A stretch of DNA of 64,000 nt from Paenibacillus sp. PastM-3. Its GTDB lineage: Bacteria > Bacillota > Bacilli > Paenibacillales > Paenibacillaceae. This document shows, in pieces, positions 1 through 8,534 of this stretch; the stretch's first letter is position 1; every line of letters begins with the position of its first letter. The DNA is taken from NCBI RefSeq assembly GCF_029893965.1, contig NZ_JARXXP010000009.1, forward strand, positions 1-64,000, given 5' to 3'. A program made the translations under genes and the position numbers. A model generated the notes under the pieces. That model saw nothing but the letters and a program-made list of their open reading frames with translations. It did no database searches and had not been told where the DNA came from.

Positions 1-160
1 AATGGAATTCCATAGTCTTCGGCACTTGGAAATCGAACTATACGATTACGTCAATTGGTTCAACAAGCATCGTATTCATGGCACATTGGGTTACCAGACA
101 CCGGTTCAGTATCGTCAAGAAGCCCTTAAAAAAGTTGTCTGATTTACTGTTGACAATCCA
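1..160 (+). mobile_element. Right end of an IS3-family insertion sequence (partial)
   Basis: The window opens inside an insertion sequence. The transposase reading frame ends at 142, and a sequence resembling an IS3-type terminal inverted repeat follows it and ends in CA near position 160. The left end lies outside the window, so the inverted repeat and the target duplication cannot be checked. The exact end at 160 is inferred. Confidence 0.6.
2..142 (+). CDS. IS3-family transposase OrfB, C-terminal end (5' partial)
   Basis: The last 46 codons of a DDE transposase of the IS3 family run in from upstream and stop at TGA 140-142. The visible motif is the C-terminal integrase-core signature: YDYVNWFNKHRIHGTLGY, followed by TPVQYR. 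This pattern (YNxxRxHxxLGYxTPxxY) is typical of IS3/IS150-group OrfB proteins. The catalytic residues lie upstream, so activity cannot be judged. Confidence 0.85.
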   Translation: MEFHSLRHLEIELYDYVNWFNKHRIHGTLGYQTPVQYRQEALKKVV

Positions 161-256
161 GTCTATCGATCAGCCCACTCCCTTGGCTAACAATTTACTT
201 AGTCATAACTCAGCATAACCTGCTGTGCTTGATTGATCCTATGCACCTTATGAATT

Positions 257-441
257 CTAACGGACCGTAGCGCCGTTATTTCCGCCATTCGGCATACCTG
301 CACAGGCTAACGGACTGTAATGACGTTATTCTCCCCAATTCCAGCATAATTCAGCAGTTGGAACGCAAATAACGTCATCTGAGTCCGTTAGCCTGGGGTA
401 ATGCTTACTTTTGCGGAAATAAGGGCTCCTCGGTCCGTAAC
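257..441. repeat. Four-unit inverted repeat element, family 1, copy 1
   Basis: Four related 24-bp units start at 257 and 307 (direct) and at 368 and 418 (inverted). A direct unit reads CTAACGGACCGTA, six variable bases, then TTATT. Inverted units, read on the other strand, begin the same way but carry a CAG- or GAG-like triplet where direct units have CGTA. Start-to-start distances are 50, 61 and 50. The 26-nt and 37-nt stretches between units are not conserved between copies. The element lies downstream of the 483-1133 gene. Confidence 0.9.
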
Positions 442-482
442 GCTTTATCCAGTTGCTCATCTCAAGACCTAACGTTTATAAG

Positions 483-1133
483 CTATATTCTCAATTGGTA
501 TGTCCTATTGCGCTGCTGTCCGCCGCTTGCTATATCCAGCAGCTGTTGTTGCACTAATCCGTGCAGAATGCGTCTGGCATGCCGGTCTGTTACATGCAAA
601 TGGTCTGCGAGCTCCTGAGGAGTGAATGACCTGAGCAAACGTCTGGCATAACGCATAGTTTCCGCTTCGAGCCAAGTTAATGTAGAAGAAACATCAGTCG
701 CCACGAATTTACCTATAAAAGACAGCACCAGCTGCTGACATTGCTTGGGCTCTTCTACAATAGAGGGGTAAGCGATGGGGAGAAACGTCCAGCCATCCAG
801 CGCCAGCAGACAATGTCTGCGGCATAAATCCTTAAATCTTCTAACGTCAAGATCTCTGGCGTGTGGTCCATAGCCTTGAATTTCAATCCCTCCCTTTACA
901 CCTCCAGGCATATACGCCAAATCCAGATAGCGGTATCCGTTACTAAAGTCTCGCACTTCCCACTCCGGAAACAAATAATCCAAATTGCCGACTGCCGGGA
1001 ACCAGACCGTGCGGAGGAATTCAACGGTTCCGTAGCCTAACCCTTTGCCGAGTAACTCTTTTCTCCTATGGTTGCTTTCCTTTTCCAGATTGTGAGCTAG
1101 CCATTCATCATAACGCTGCTCAAAACGTGTCAT
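483..1133 (-). CDS. Possible nuclease-fold protein with C-terminal helix-turn-helix
   Basis: This is a 216-residue protein of unrecognised function. The middle contains YLDLAYMPGG followed by GIEIQGYG, a D...ExQ arrangement reminiscent of PD-(D/E)XK or DUF559-like folds. The last 50 residues (SFTPQELADHLHVTDRHARRI) look like a winged or AraC-like helix-turn-helix. Homologs are often labelled DNA-binding response regulator, but there is no receiver domain. The start at 1133 was chosen because GGAGGG lies 7 nt upstream of that ATG; a 22-residue extension to 1199 has no ribosome site. An inverted repeat lies just upstream and may be its operator. Nuclease activity is only a guess. Confidence 0.75.
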   Translation of the reverse strand: MTRFEQRYDEWLAHNLEKESNHRRKELLGKGLGYGTVEFLRTVWFPAVGNLDYLFPEWEVRDFSNGYRYLDLAYMPGGVKGGIEIQGYGPHARDLDVRRFKDLCRRHCLLALDGWTFLPIAYPSIVEEPKQCQQLVLSFIGKFVATDVSSTLTWLEAETMRYARRLLRSFTPQELADHLHVTDRHARRILHGLVQQQLLDIASGGQQRNRTYQLRI

Positions 1134-1148
1134 GCTGTACCCTCCTTG

Positions 1149-1166
1149 AACGCTCGTTCGAGCGTT
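1149..1166. promoter_or_regulatory. Inverted repeat, candidate operator
   Basis: The arms AACGCTCG and CGAGCGTT are perfect 8-bp complements around a TT centre. The repeat sits directly upstream of the ribosome site of the minus-strand HTH gene and in the intergenic space facing the plus-strand permease. The size and symmetry fit a dimeric repressor site. Autoregulation is inferred. Confidence 0.45.
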
Positions 1167-1228
1167 ATATTTGTCCGCAAAAAAGCCGCTCCCACACATT
1201 CCTCCAGCTTACTTTAGGAGGAGAATGT

Positions 1229-1294
1229 ATGAAAACGGCGTGTGCTTCACGGCTTATATCTCCATTATATCGCCATCAAATTATGAAGCTATGA
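1229..1294 (+). CDS. Possible 21-residue leader peptide
   Basis: A short frame begins at ATG 1229 behind a very strong AGGAGGAG (1216-1223) and ends at TGA 1292-1294. The product would be a short basic peptide beginning MKTACASRLI. It precedes the permease gene by about 240 nt. The ribosome site is better than that of the permease itself, which is the only reason to propose translation. It could be a leader peptide or a chance frame. Confidence 0.3.
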   Translation: MKTACASRLISPLYRHQIMKL

Positions 1295-1358
1295 CATGCT
1301 GTTGATTACAACCGCAATTAATGATAAATTTCAAATACACTCGACATTAATTCCATAT

Positions 1359-1431
1359 ACTAGAATTCGCAGGAGGGGCAATTGGTGTTGAAGATGATTG
1401 GGATGACGAGGAAGAGTAGCAGAATTCTAGT
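1359..1431 (+). promoter_or_regulatory. Leader hairpin upstream of the permease
   Basis: ACTAGAATTC (1359-1368) is exactly complementary to GAATTCTAGT (1422-1431), so the transcript can close a 10-bp stem around a 53-nt purine-rich loop about 105 nt before the permease start. No T-box or other riboswitch consensus was recognised. A control element is possible but unproven. Confidence 0.35.
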
Positions 1432-1537
1432 CAGGCCGTAGTGAAATTCCCCACTTCTAAATCTCACACAGCATGGTAAGATATGCAGGCGGAAATTCGC
1501 CGTGATTATTGAGACAGGAAGGGTTAGAAATTTAATT

Positions 1538-2857
1538 ATGAACACGAACAAGACGAAAACGAAATCACTCGGTAAAACAGTAACCTCCACTCAGGCCCTG
1601 GCCATTGTGGTCGGGATGATTATCGGGTCGGGGATCTTTTTGAAGCCGGGGATTGTGTTAAGCAATGCCGGAACGCCATGGATGAGTATTCTGGCCTGGA
1701 GTGTTGGTGGGATCATTACACTGGCTTCAGCACTGACTGTGGCTGAGATTGCTGCTGCGATTCCTAAATCCGGCGGATTGTATACCTATCTGGGTGAGCT
1801 CTACGGCGGCGTATTCGGGTATCTGCTGGGCTGGGTGCAGGCTGTGATTTCTTATCCGGCGTCTGTAGCGGCGCTGGCGATTGCTTTTGCCACCTATTCC
1901 GGGTATTTCGTGCCGCTGAACGGCTGGCAGCAGAAGCTGCTGGCAGTGGCCATTCTGGCGTTTATTCTGATTATGAATGTCATTGCCACCCAATTCGGCG
2001 GGATGATCCAGACGGTTGCGACGGTGGGCAAGCTGATTCCGGTTGCGGGTATTATCGGCGTTGGCCTGTTCTCGAATCTGGCGCCCGGCTTTGACAGCAT
2101 CAGTGCACCGGCAGCGGGGGCAGGCTTTGGGGCGGCGGTTCTGGGGACACTCTGGGCGTATGACGGCTGGATCAGTGTAACGAATATGGCAGGTGAAATT
2201 AAACATCCGGCGAAGACCCTGCCAAAGGTCATTTCGATCGGGGTTATTTTTGTGATTGCTGTGTATGTGCTGTTTAATGTGGCGGTGTTCAAGGCGCTTC
2301 CTTATGAGCAAATCATTAGTTCACCGACTCCAGGGGCTGATGCGGCTGATGCGCTGTTTGGCAACGGGGGCGGAGCTTTTATTACGGCGGGCATTATTAT
2401 TTCTGTGCTCGGTGCGCTGAACGGCTATCTGATGACCGCAGCACGGGTACCGCAGGCGATGGGGGAGAAGCAGCAGATTCCATTTTCACGGGTGCTGAGC
2501 AGTATTCATCCCAAGTTCCAGACTCCGGCTAATGCGCTTATTTTTCAGAGTGTGCTGGCGGTAGTCTACATTTTCTCCGGGACTTTTAATACGCTGACGG
2601 ATCTGCTGGTGTTTGTATTGTGGATCTTTTTTACGATGGGTGTATTTGGAGTCTTTCTGTTACGCAAAAAAATGCCGCCGGAAAAAGGCCGCTACCGTGT
2701 GCCGCTTTATCCGGTTACTCCGGTGATCGGTGTTGCAGGCGGACTCTACATTCTGGGCAGCACAATTGTCAGTGACCCGCTGCGCTCGCTGATTGGAATA
2801 GGGATTACGCTGGCGGGACTGCCGGTCTATTATGTTTTATCGCGTAAAAAAGCTTAA
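1538..2857 (+). CDS. APC-superfamily amino acid permease (LAT-like)
   Basis: This is an integral membrane amino-acid permease or exchanger of about 439 residues, the normal size for the APC/LAT group that includes the serine/threonine exchanger SteT. The N-terminus has the family signature VVGMIIGSGIFLKPG in the first membrane helix, and about 12 hydrophobic segments follow. The conserved WAYDGW motif lies near residue 205. The start is uncertain: ATG 1538 has GGAAGGG rather far upstream (14 nt), while GTG 1502 would add 12 residues. The gene stands alone with its own terminator. The substrate cannot be named from sequence. Confidence 0.85.
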   Translation: MNTNKTKTKSLGKTVTSTQALAIVVGMIIGSGIFLKPGIVLSNAGTPWMSILAWSVGGIITLASALTVAEIAAAIPKSGGLYTYLGELYGGVFGYLLGWVQAVISYPASVAALAIAFATYSGYFVPLNGWQQKLLAVAILAFILIMNVIATQFGGMIQTVATVGKLIPVAGIIGVGLFSNLAPGFDSISAPAAGAGFGAAVLGTLWAYDGWISVTNMAGEIKHPAKTLPKVISIGVIFVIAVYVLFNVAVFKALPYEQIISSPTPGADAADALFGNGGGAFITAGIIISVLGALNGYLMTAARVPQAMGEKQQIPFSRVLSSIHPKFQTPANALIFQSVLAVVYIFSGTFNTLTDLLVFVLWIFFTMGVFGVFLLRKKMPPEKGRYRVPLYPVTPVIGVAGGLYILGSTIVSDPLRSLIGIGITLAGLPVYYVLSRKKA

Positions 2858-2869
2858 CCCCTATGCAAC

Positions 2870-2907
2870 AGGCCATCTTCTGTTAATTCAGAAAGGTGGT
2901 CTTTTTG
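2870..2907 (+). terminator. Rho-independent terminator after the permease
   Basis: An imperfect stem forms between AGGCCATCTTCTG and CAGAAAGGTGGTCT with a short loop, followed by TTTTT. It begins 12 nt after the permease stop. Confidence 0.6.
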
Positions 2908-2991
2908 CGTACAGTCAGCCGGGGATACAAGAATGTTCAATCTGTGACAAATAGTCCAAAACCCCATAACAGGGCGGGCAAAATTGTCCTA

Positions 2992-3020
2992 TTGCCGGAA
3001 TAACGGGAGATAAGTATGCT
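2992..3020 (+). promoter_or_regulatory. Candidate sigma-A promoter for the PL11 lyase
   Basis: TTGCCG (2992-2997) and TATGCT (3015-3020) are separated by 17 nt, about 65 nt upstream of the lyase start. Match and spacing are reasonable but not decisive. Confidence 0.4.
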
Positions 3021-3082
3021 ACAGGTGTTAATTCTTTGGAGAGATCTCATTATAAACAGGCAGGTATGGAGGAGAAACGCAA

Positions 3083-5275
3083 ATGAGTATTCAAATGGAG
3101 CATTTGGACCGGGGGCTGGCGGCAGTCTGCACCTCGGAGGGGATATTTATTAGCTGGCGGCTGCTGGGACAGGAAGTGAGCGCTGCTACGGACAACGGCC
3201 TGATTGCTGCAGATTTTCGGATCTATCGTAACGGCGAACGCATTGCTGAGATTAGTGACAGCACGAATTATCTGGATAGGTCCGGCAGCCGGGAAGCGGA
3301 GTATGCGGTAGCCGCCGTTATAAACGGAGAAGAGAAAGAGCAGTGCCGGTCAATCCGGCCATGGGAGACCCCCTATCTGGAAATACCGCTGCAGAAGCCC
3401 GCAGACGGGGTTACACCTGCCGGTCAAACGTACACATACAGTGCAAATGACATGAGTGTAGGCGACGTTGACGGTGACGGAGAGTACGAATACATCGTAA
3501 AATGGGACCCGTCGAATGCCAAGGATGTCTCCCATGTAGGCTATACCGGAAATGTGTATCTGGATTGTTACAAACAAAACGGTACTCTGCTGTACCGGAT
3601 CGATTTAGGTGTTAATATCCGGGCAGGGGCGCATTACACCCAGTTCCTGGTCTATGACTTTGACGGAGACGGCAAGGCTGAGCTGATGTTCAAAACAGCG
3701 CCGGGTACCAAGGTGATTCGTTACGAGGAGGGTGCTCCGGTCTCTGAAGCATTCATTACGCTGCTGCCCGAGGATGAAGCTGCCGGGTACAGCCATAATG
3801 ATGATTACCGCATGAACGGTGCAGCGTATGCGGAGCATGTTGCGGAGCTGTTCGAGGGCTGGCACAGCCATGAAGAAGTGGTAGCGGGACACTGGCCGGC
3901 TACACTGGAGGAGTGCTTCGGAATCGACCCTGAATATTCCTATCCGTTGTCCCGGGAGGATGCGGTCCGGCTTGCGGATTATTTTCTGGATGTATATGCG
4001 CCTTCAAGAAGCGAACGCAACAAGCTGCGTGATTTTGAAGGGTTTATTCTAAAAGGGCCGGAGTACCTCAGCGTCTTCCGCGGTGAAACAGGAGAGGAGC
4101 TTGCAACAGTCCGCTACAAGCCGGGCCGCCATGACGATGGGCTGATGTGGGGGGATTACTCCTGGAACCGGATTGAGCCGGGGAACCGGGTGGACCGCTT
4201 CCTGGCTGGAGTCGCTTATTTGGACGGAAAGAAGCCGTATGCGCTGTTTGCCCGCGGATACTATACCCGGGCCACCATGGCCGCCTACAGCTGGAACGGA
4301 CAGGAACTGACAGAAACGTGGTACATCGACAGCGGCTGGGTTACAATGAACAATCCTTTTGCAGACACCCTGCACCTTCAGGATGGCCGGAACCCGGACT
4401 TTGGCGGGCTGGCCAAGCAGGGTGCTCATGCACTATCTACAGCCGACGTGGACGGAGATGGCTGCCAGGAGATTATCTACGGGTCGGCCACGATCGACCA
4501 TGACGGCAGCATCCTGTACAGCTCAGGCGGAATTCTGCCTGAGGGAAGCGCGGCTCCGGGGGAATACGCCAAGCTGGGTCACGGGGACGCCTTGCATGTA
4601 GCCGTAGTCGATCCTGACCGGGACGGATTGCAGATTTATATGGTTCATGAGGAGGGCATTCACGGTCCTTATGGATATACGCTGCGGGATGCGGCGACCG
4701 GAGAGGTGCTGTACGGCGGCTTTGCCAAGGAGGATGTAGGCCGGGGCATGATCGGTAAAGTAGAACCGGCCGTGCCCGGCCTGCAGACCTGGTGCAGCGA
4801 AAGCCACCTGGCTCATGAGCCATCACGGGGACTTCGCTCAGCCAAGGGCGAGAAGCTGGATGAACGGGCGCCGGGAACGAACATGAATATCAAGTGGGCG
4901 GCTGATATGACGACCCAGTTCATCAGCGGCACATTTGAAGAACCGGTTACCATTGAAGACTGGAAGCAGGGCACACTCCTGACGGCAGAGGGCACACGTT
5001 CCAACAACGGCACCAAGGGCAACCCCTGCCTGGTGGCAGACCTGTTCGGTGACTGGCGGGAGGAGCTGGTCGTCCGGCTGGCGGACAGCTCGGCTATACG
5101 CATTTACATGAACACAGAAGTAACGGACCGCAAGCTGTACACGCTGATGCATGATCCCCAGTACCGGACAGGGGTAGCCTGGCAGAATGTAGTCTATAAC
5201 CAGCCGTGCTACACCAGTTTCTATCTGGGTACGGACATGAACTGGTCTAAGGTACCGGTTCCGGATCTGTTATAG
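3083..5275 (+). CDS. Rhamnogalacturonan lyase, PL11 family (YesX/YesW-like)
   Basis: The 730-residue protein should cleave the rhamnogalacturonan-I backbone of pectin by beta-elimination. Family PL11 is recognised from an N-terminal fibronectin-like segment (to about residue 95), then a beta-propeller with repeated calcium-binding DVDGDGEYEY, DFDGDGKAEL and DVDGDGCQEI motifs, and the family block GVNIRAGAHYTQF. There is no signal peptide, so it is probably cytoplasmic. That resembles B. subtilis YesX, the exo-acting intracellular enzyme, rather than secreted YesW. GGAGGAG lies 7 nt before the ATG. The gene is monocistronic, flanked by a candidate promoter and a perfect palindromic terminator. 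It fits functionally with the surface pectate lyase at 22.7-28.4 kb. Confidence 0.9.
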   Translation: MSIQMEHLDRGLAAVCTSEGIFISWRLLGQEVSAATDNGLIAADFRIYRNGERIAEISDSTNYLDRSGSREAEYAVAAVINGEEKEQCRSIRPWETPYLEIPLQKPADGVTPAGQTYTYSANDMSVGDVDGDGEYEYIVKWDPSNAKDVSHVGYTGNVYLDCYKQNGTLLYRIDLGVNIRAGAHYTQFLVYDFDGDGKAELMFKTAPGTKVIRYEEGAPVSEAFITLLPEDEAAGYSHNDDYRMNGAAYAEHVAELFEGWHSHEEVVAGHWPATLEECFGIDPEYSYPLSREDAVRLADYFLDVYAPSRSERNKLRDFEGFILKGPEYLSVFRGETGEELATVRYKPGRHDDGLMWGDYSWNRIEPGNRVDRFLAGVAYLDGKKPYALFARGYYTRATMAAYSWNGQELTETWYIDSGWVTMNNPFADTLHLQDGRNPDFGGLAKQGAHALSTADVDGDGCQEIIYGSATIDHDGSILYSSGGILPEGSAAPGEYAKLGHGDALHVAVVDPDRDGLQIYMVHEEGIHGPYGYTLRDAATGEVLYGGFAKEDVGRGMIGKVEPAVPGLQTWCSESHLAHEPSRGLRSAKGEKLDERAPGTNMNIKWAADMTTQFISGTFEEPVTIEDWKQGTLLTAEGTRSNNGTKGNPCLVADLFGDWREELVVRLADSSAIRIYMNTEVTDRKLYTLMHDPQYRTGVAWQNVVYNQPCYTSFYLGTDMNWSKVPVPDLL

Positions 5276-5295
5276 TTCAATCGATTCGTATGAAA

Positions 5296-5341
5296 AGTCA
5301 AAACGACCGTTCCCTTAGCTAAGGGAACGGTCGTTTTGACT
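5296..5341. terminator. Perfect palindromic terminator
   Basis: Two 23-bp arms, AGTCAAAACGACCGTTCCCT plus TAG and its exact complement, meet with no spare loop bases. The outer bases are A-rich on one side and T-rich on the other, so it can act for both strands. It follows the PL11 stop by 20 nt. Confidence 0.75.
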
Positions 5342-5467
5342 AATTTGATGCTATGCCGTCTATGCCAGCTCAGCAGATATGGCGGACTTTGAGCATAAAG
5401 GGAGCGCGGAATCTTGTTTCATCCTCCAAACCTATAATGAGGGCTCTTACTATGTTCTGACATTGTT

Positions 5468-5652
5468 TTATCGGACCGTAAAGCCTTTATATCCGCCACA
5501 TAGCGTCATTATCCAAGCTAACGGACCGTAAAGACTTTATTTACACCCAAACCTGCTTGTTTCAGCCATACCACCGTCAATAACGGCAGCTGTGTCCGTA
5601 AGCTTGCCGAATCCGTCTTTTTTATGAGAATAACGGCTCCTCCCTCCGTTAG
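5468..5652. repeat. Four-unit inverted repeat element, family 1, copy 2
   Basis: Units start at 5468 and 5518 (direct) and 5579 and 5629 (inverted), giving start-to-start distances of 50, 61 and 50, as in copy 1. The first unit is the most diverged (TTATCGGACCGTA). The element fills the gap between the PL11 terminator and the 3' end of the convergent VOC gene. Confidence 0.9.
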
Positions 5653-5692
5653 GTTTATTGTAGGCAGGCTTCTCACAACCCGCTACAACAGC

Positions 5693-6058
5693 CTAGCTGT
5701 GCTCCGCGATCTGCACCTCAAACCCGTCTGGGTCCAGCACATAAAAGAACCGCAGGTGCGGATTAGGGGAGATAGGCCCGCGGGCTAGCGGGATGCCATG
5801 GCTTTTTAATTCTTCAATGGCACTGTCCAGTGACTCCGTTTCGAATCCGACAGACACCCCGCATTCCGGCAGCAATGCCGGATCACTTCCTTGAATAAGC
5901 TCGATTTTGGGCTGAGCCTCCGGGCCCAGCATCACGATCTGCCTGCCTCTGCTCTCAAATTGCCGTTCAATGGGAAGACCCAGAATCCCGTGGTAGAAAT
6001 GTAGAGAGGCCTCCAGGTCGCGTACCCTGAGCGTAATCCAGTTAAGACTTAAGTTCAT
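5693..6058 (-). CDS. VOC-superfamily (glyoxalase/bleomycin-resistance fold) protein
   Basis: A 121-residue single-domain VOC protein with two beta-alpha-beta-beta-beta modules. Visible features are WITLRVRDLEASLHFYHGIL at the N-terminus and FYVLDPDGFEVQIAE at the C-terminus, where the terminal Glu is a usual metal ligand. Such proteins include dioxygenases, isomerases and antibiotic-binding proteins, and the substrate here is unknown. GGAGG lies about 9 nt before the ATG. It is monocistronic and transcribed toward the repeat element. Confidence 0.85.
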   Translation of the reverse strand: MNLSLNWITLRVRDLEASLHFYHGILGLPIERQFESRGRQIVMLGPEAQPKIELIQGSDPALLPECGVSVGFETESLDSAIEELKSHGIPLARGPISPNPHLRFFYVLDPDGFEVQIAEHS

Positions 6059-6336
6059 AATAAAATACCTCCATGTCCTGATGAATGCAACACTCTCGCT
6101 TTATTCATTATACGTTAGTTTACACCTTGTGAAAGCCTGGGGGTCTAGGAGGAATGCCTGTAGAGAAAATTAATGCTATATTGTTTGACTGATATTATTC
6201 CCCTTGCAATCTCTACTTATGTAATAAATAATGACATAAGGTTGTGCATTTTAGATGATTTTGTCGAATAATAGGATTTAAATGAATTTTCAAGCTGCTA
6301 AAATAGACATATATTCATATAAGGGGTGAGCAGGAA

Positions 6337-7383
6337 ATGAAGAAATGGCTAAACGTGTCAATTATTATGACAATGGTGGTGCTGGTACTATCGGCATGCG
6401 GAGGTAACAAAACAGATGAGACAGCGTCGGGCTCCGGCAGCGGTTCATCAAACAGTCTGGTGGTCTATACACCAAACAGTGAAGCGATGATCAATGCTCT
6501 TATTCCTGCATTTGAGAAGCAGACAGGCATAACGGTGGAATTGGTATCGGCAGGCAGCGGTGAGCTGATCAAGCGGATTCAGTCGGAAAAATCAAACCCG
6601 TATGCTGACGTCATGTTTGGCGGAGCATACGCTCTGTTTAACGATAATGCGGATCTGTTCGAGGAATACGTGTCACCTAATGATAAAGATTTACTTGAAG
6701 GACACACGAATACAACAGGCATCATGACCTCTTACGTTTCCGATGGAAGTGTCTTGCTGGTAAATACAAATCTGGCAGGCAGTATTGAAATTAACGGCTA
6801 TGCGGATCTGCTTAATCCGGAGCTGAAAGGCAAGATTGCGATGGCTGACCCTGCCAACTCCAGCTCGGCATTTGCACAGCTGACTAATATGCTGAAAGCA
6901 ATGGGCGGGGATTATACCTCTGATGCAGGCTGGGATTATGTGGCGAAGCTTCTGGAGAATCTGGATGGTAAAATTGCCGGCGGCTCCAGCAAAGCGCACA
7001 AAAGTGTAGCAGACGGTGAATATGTAGTGGCGTTAACCTATGAAGATCCGGCAGTCAGCTATGTTAGAGACGGCGCCCCGGTAAAGGTTGTATATCCTGA
7101 AGAAGGAACGGTATTTCTGGATGCGGTAGCGGGAGTTATAAAGGGCTCGCCAAATCAGGACAATGCCAAGAAATTCATTGATTTCCTGATCTCTAAAGAA
7201 GGACAGGATGCCCTTGGCCAGGAGACGACTAACCGGCCTCTGCGCACAGATGCTGCGATTGGCGACTTCATGACACCGATTGAGCAAATCCAGGTCATTG
7301 ATGAAGATGTAGCGTATGTTGCGGAGAATAAAGCAGCCATTGTGGAGCGTTACACGGAGCTCTTTACCGATATAGCGGAATAA
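6337..7383 (+). CDS. Iron/organophosphate-type ABC transporter substrate-binding lipoprotein
   Basis: A 348-residue extracytoplasmic binding protein of the FbpA/AfuA type. The N-terminus is a lipoprotein signal (MKKWLNVSI...) with lipobox LSAC, so it is anchored by a diacylglyceryl-Cys near residue 21. The mature part begins LVVYTPNSEAMINALIPAFE, typical of Fe(III)-type binding proteins. It has only scattered tyrosines and no clear ferric-ligand pair. It is first in a row with ATPase and permease genes and a YesM/YesN-type pair. By analogy with staphylococcal HptA-HptSR, the ligand could be a sugar phosphate rather than iron; this is inference. Confidence 0.85.
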   Translation: MKKWLNVSIIMTMVVLVLSACGGNKTDETASGSGSGSSNSLVVYTPNSEAMINALIPAFEKQTGITVELVSAGSGELIKRIQSEKSNPYADVMFGGAYALFNDNADLFEEYVSPNDKDLLEGHTNTTGIMTSYVSDGSVLLVNTNLAGSIEINGYADLLNPELKGKIAMADPANSSSAFAQLTNMLKAMGGDYTSDAGWDYVAKLLENLDGKIAGGSSKAHKSVADGEYVVALTYEDPAVSYVRDGAPVKVVYPEEGTVFLDAVAGVIKGSPNQDNAKKFIDFLISKEGQDALGQETTNRPLRTDAAIGDFMTPIEQIQVIDEDVAYVAENKAAIVERYTELFTDIAE

Positions 7384-7427
7384 TTCGGAATCAGCACAGC
7401 TAATTAGAACGAAAGCGGGTGTATAAC

Positions 7428-8534
7428 ATGAGCGTTGCGATATCCTTCAAGGACATTGTTAAAAAATATGGCGACACAACCGTTATCCCCGAGCTGTCCC
7501 TGGACATTCAAAAGGGTGAGTTCTTCACCCTTTTGGGTCCTTCGGGCTGCGGGAAAACGACACTGTTGCGGATGGTGGCAGGCTTCAACACTATTGAAGG
7601 CGGCGATCTTGGTTTCAATGATAAGGTGATGAATAACGTCCCGCCGGGTAAGCGGAATATCGGGATGGTGTTTCAGAATTATGCGATCTTCCCTCATTTA
7701 AATGTAGCCGAGAATGTTGCATTCGGGCTGCAGAACCGTAAAGTCGGCAAGGAGGAGCAGCAGCGCAGAGTAGAAGAAATTCTCGATACAGTGCAGATTG
7801 AAGTGTATAAAAACAGGATGCCCAAAAATTTGTCAGGGGGACAGCAGCAGCGGGTAGCCCTGGCCCGGGCCATCGTCATTAATCCGGACGTGCTGCTCAT
7901 GGATGAGCCGCTCTCCAATCTGGATGCCCAGCTCCGTGTCGACATGCGTAATGCCATTAAGCGGATTCAGCGCGAGGTTGGAATAACCACGGTCTATGTA
8001 ACGCATGATCAGGAAGAGGCGATGGCAGTATCAGACCGGATTGCGGTTATGAAATCTGGCATCATCCAGCAGGTGGGAACCCCTAGAGATGTCTACCAGC
8101 GTCCGGCTAATCTGTTCGTCGCTACGTTTATAGGGCGGACAAATGTAATAGAGGCACAGCTGGAGAACGGTGCTGAGGGCAGGCCTGTTCTTCGTATCGG
8201 CAGCAGCTATATCCTTGAGATGCCGGAGCTGCAGGCGGAAGTGAAGCCTGCTGGTGCGGTTGCGGTCAAAATTTCAGTCCGCCCGGAGGAATTTGTACTC
8301 TCGGAGGACGGGCAGGGACTCACCGGAAAGGTCGTCAATAATGTCTTTCTGGGACTCAATACACATCTGGTCGTCGAGCTCGAAAACGGGCAGGAAGTAG
8401 AAATCATTCAGCAGTCGGCTGTAAGTACAGTAGTAGAAATCGGCAGGAAGGTTACGCTGGCCATCCTTACAGGAACAGTCAATGTCTATGATGCGTCCGG
8501 TGAGCGCAATCTGAACCGGGGAGCTCTCTCATGA
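7428..8534 (+). CDS. ABC transporter ATP-binding protein (FbpC/PotA-like)
   Basis: Cytoplasmic ATPase of the importer, 368 residues. It has Walker A GPSGCGKTT, Q-loop, signature LSGGQQQRVALARA, Walker B LLMDEP and H-loop VTHDQEEA. A C-terminal TOBE-like regulatory region (from about residue 240) is typical of FbpC/MalK/PotA ATPases. ATG 7428 was preferred over GTG 7419 because the AAAGCGGGTG ahead of it is a weak but better placed ribosome site. The stop overlaps the permease start by 4 nt, so the two are translationally coupled. Confidence 0.9.
   Translation: MSVAISFKDIVKKYGDTTVIPELSLDIQKGEFFTLLGPSGCGKTTLLRMVAGFNTIEGGDLGFNDKVMNNVPPGKRNIGMVFQNYAIFPHLNVAENVAFGLQNRKVGKEEQQRRVEEILDTVQIEVYKNRMPKNLSGGQQQRVALARAIVINPDVLLMDEPLSNLDAQLRVDMRNAIKRIQREVGITTVYVTHDQEEAMAVSDRIAVMKSGIIQQVGTPRDVYQRPANLFVATFIGRTNVIEAQLENGAEGRPVLRIGSSYILEMPELQAEVKPAGAVAVKISVRPEEFVLSEDGQGLTGKVVNNVFLGLNTHLVVELENGQEVEIIQQSAVSTVVEIGRKVTLAILTGTVNVYDASGERNLNRGALS

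Noticed and set aside
257-441. CRISPR array, because 24-bp units recur with ~26-nt gaps
   Set aside because: Only four units per locus, half of them inverted, in four separate places, and no cas genes. CRISPR repeats are all in one orientation.
1200-1537. T-box riboswitch before the amino-acid permease
   Set aside because: No T-box core sequence, specifier stem or terminator/antiterminator pair could be found.
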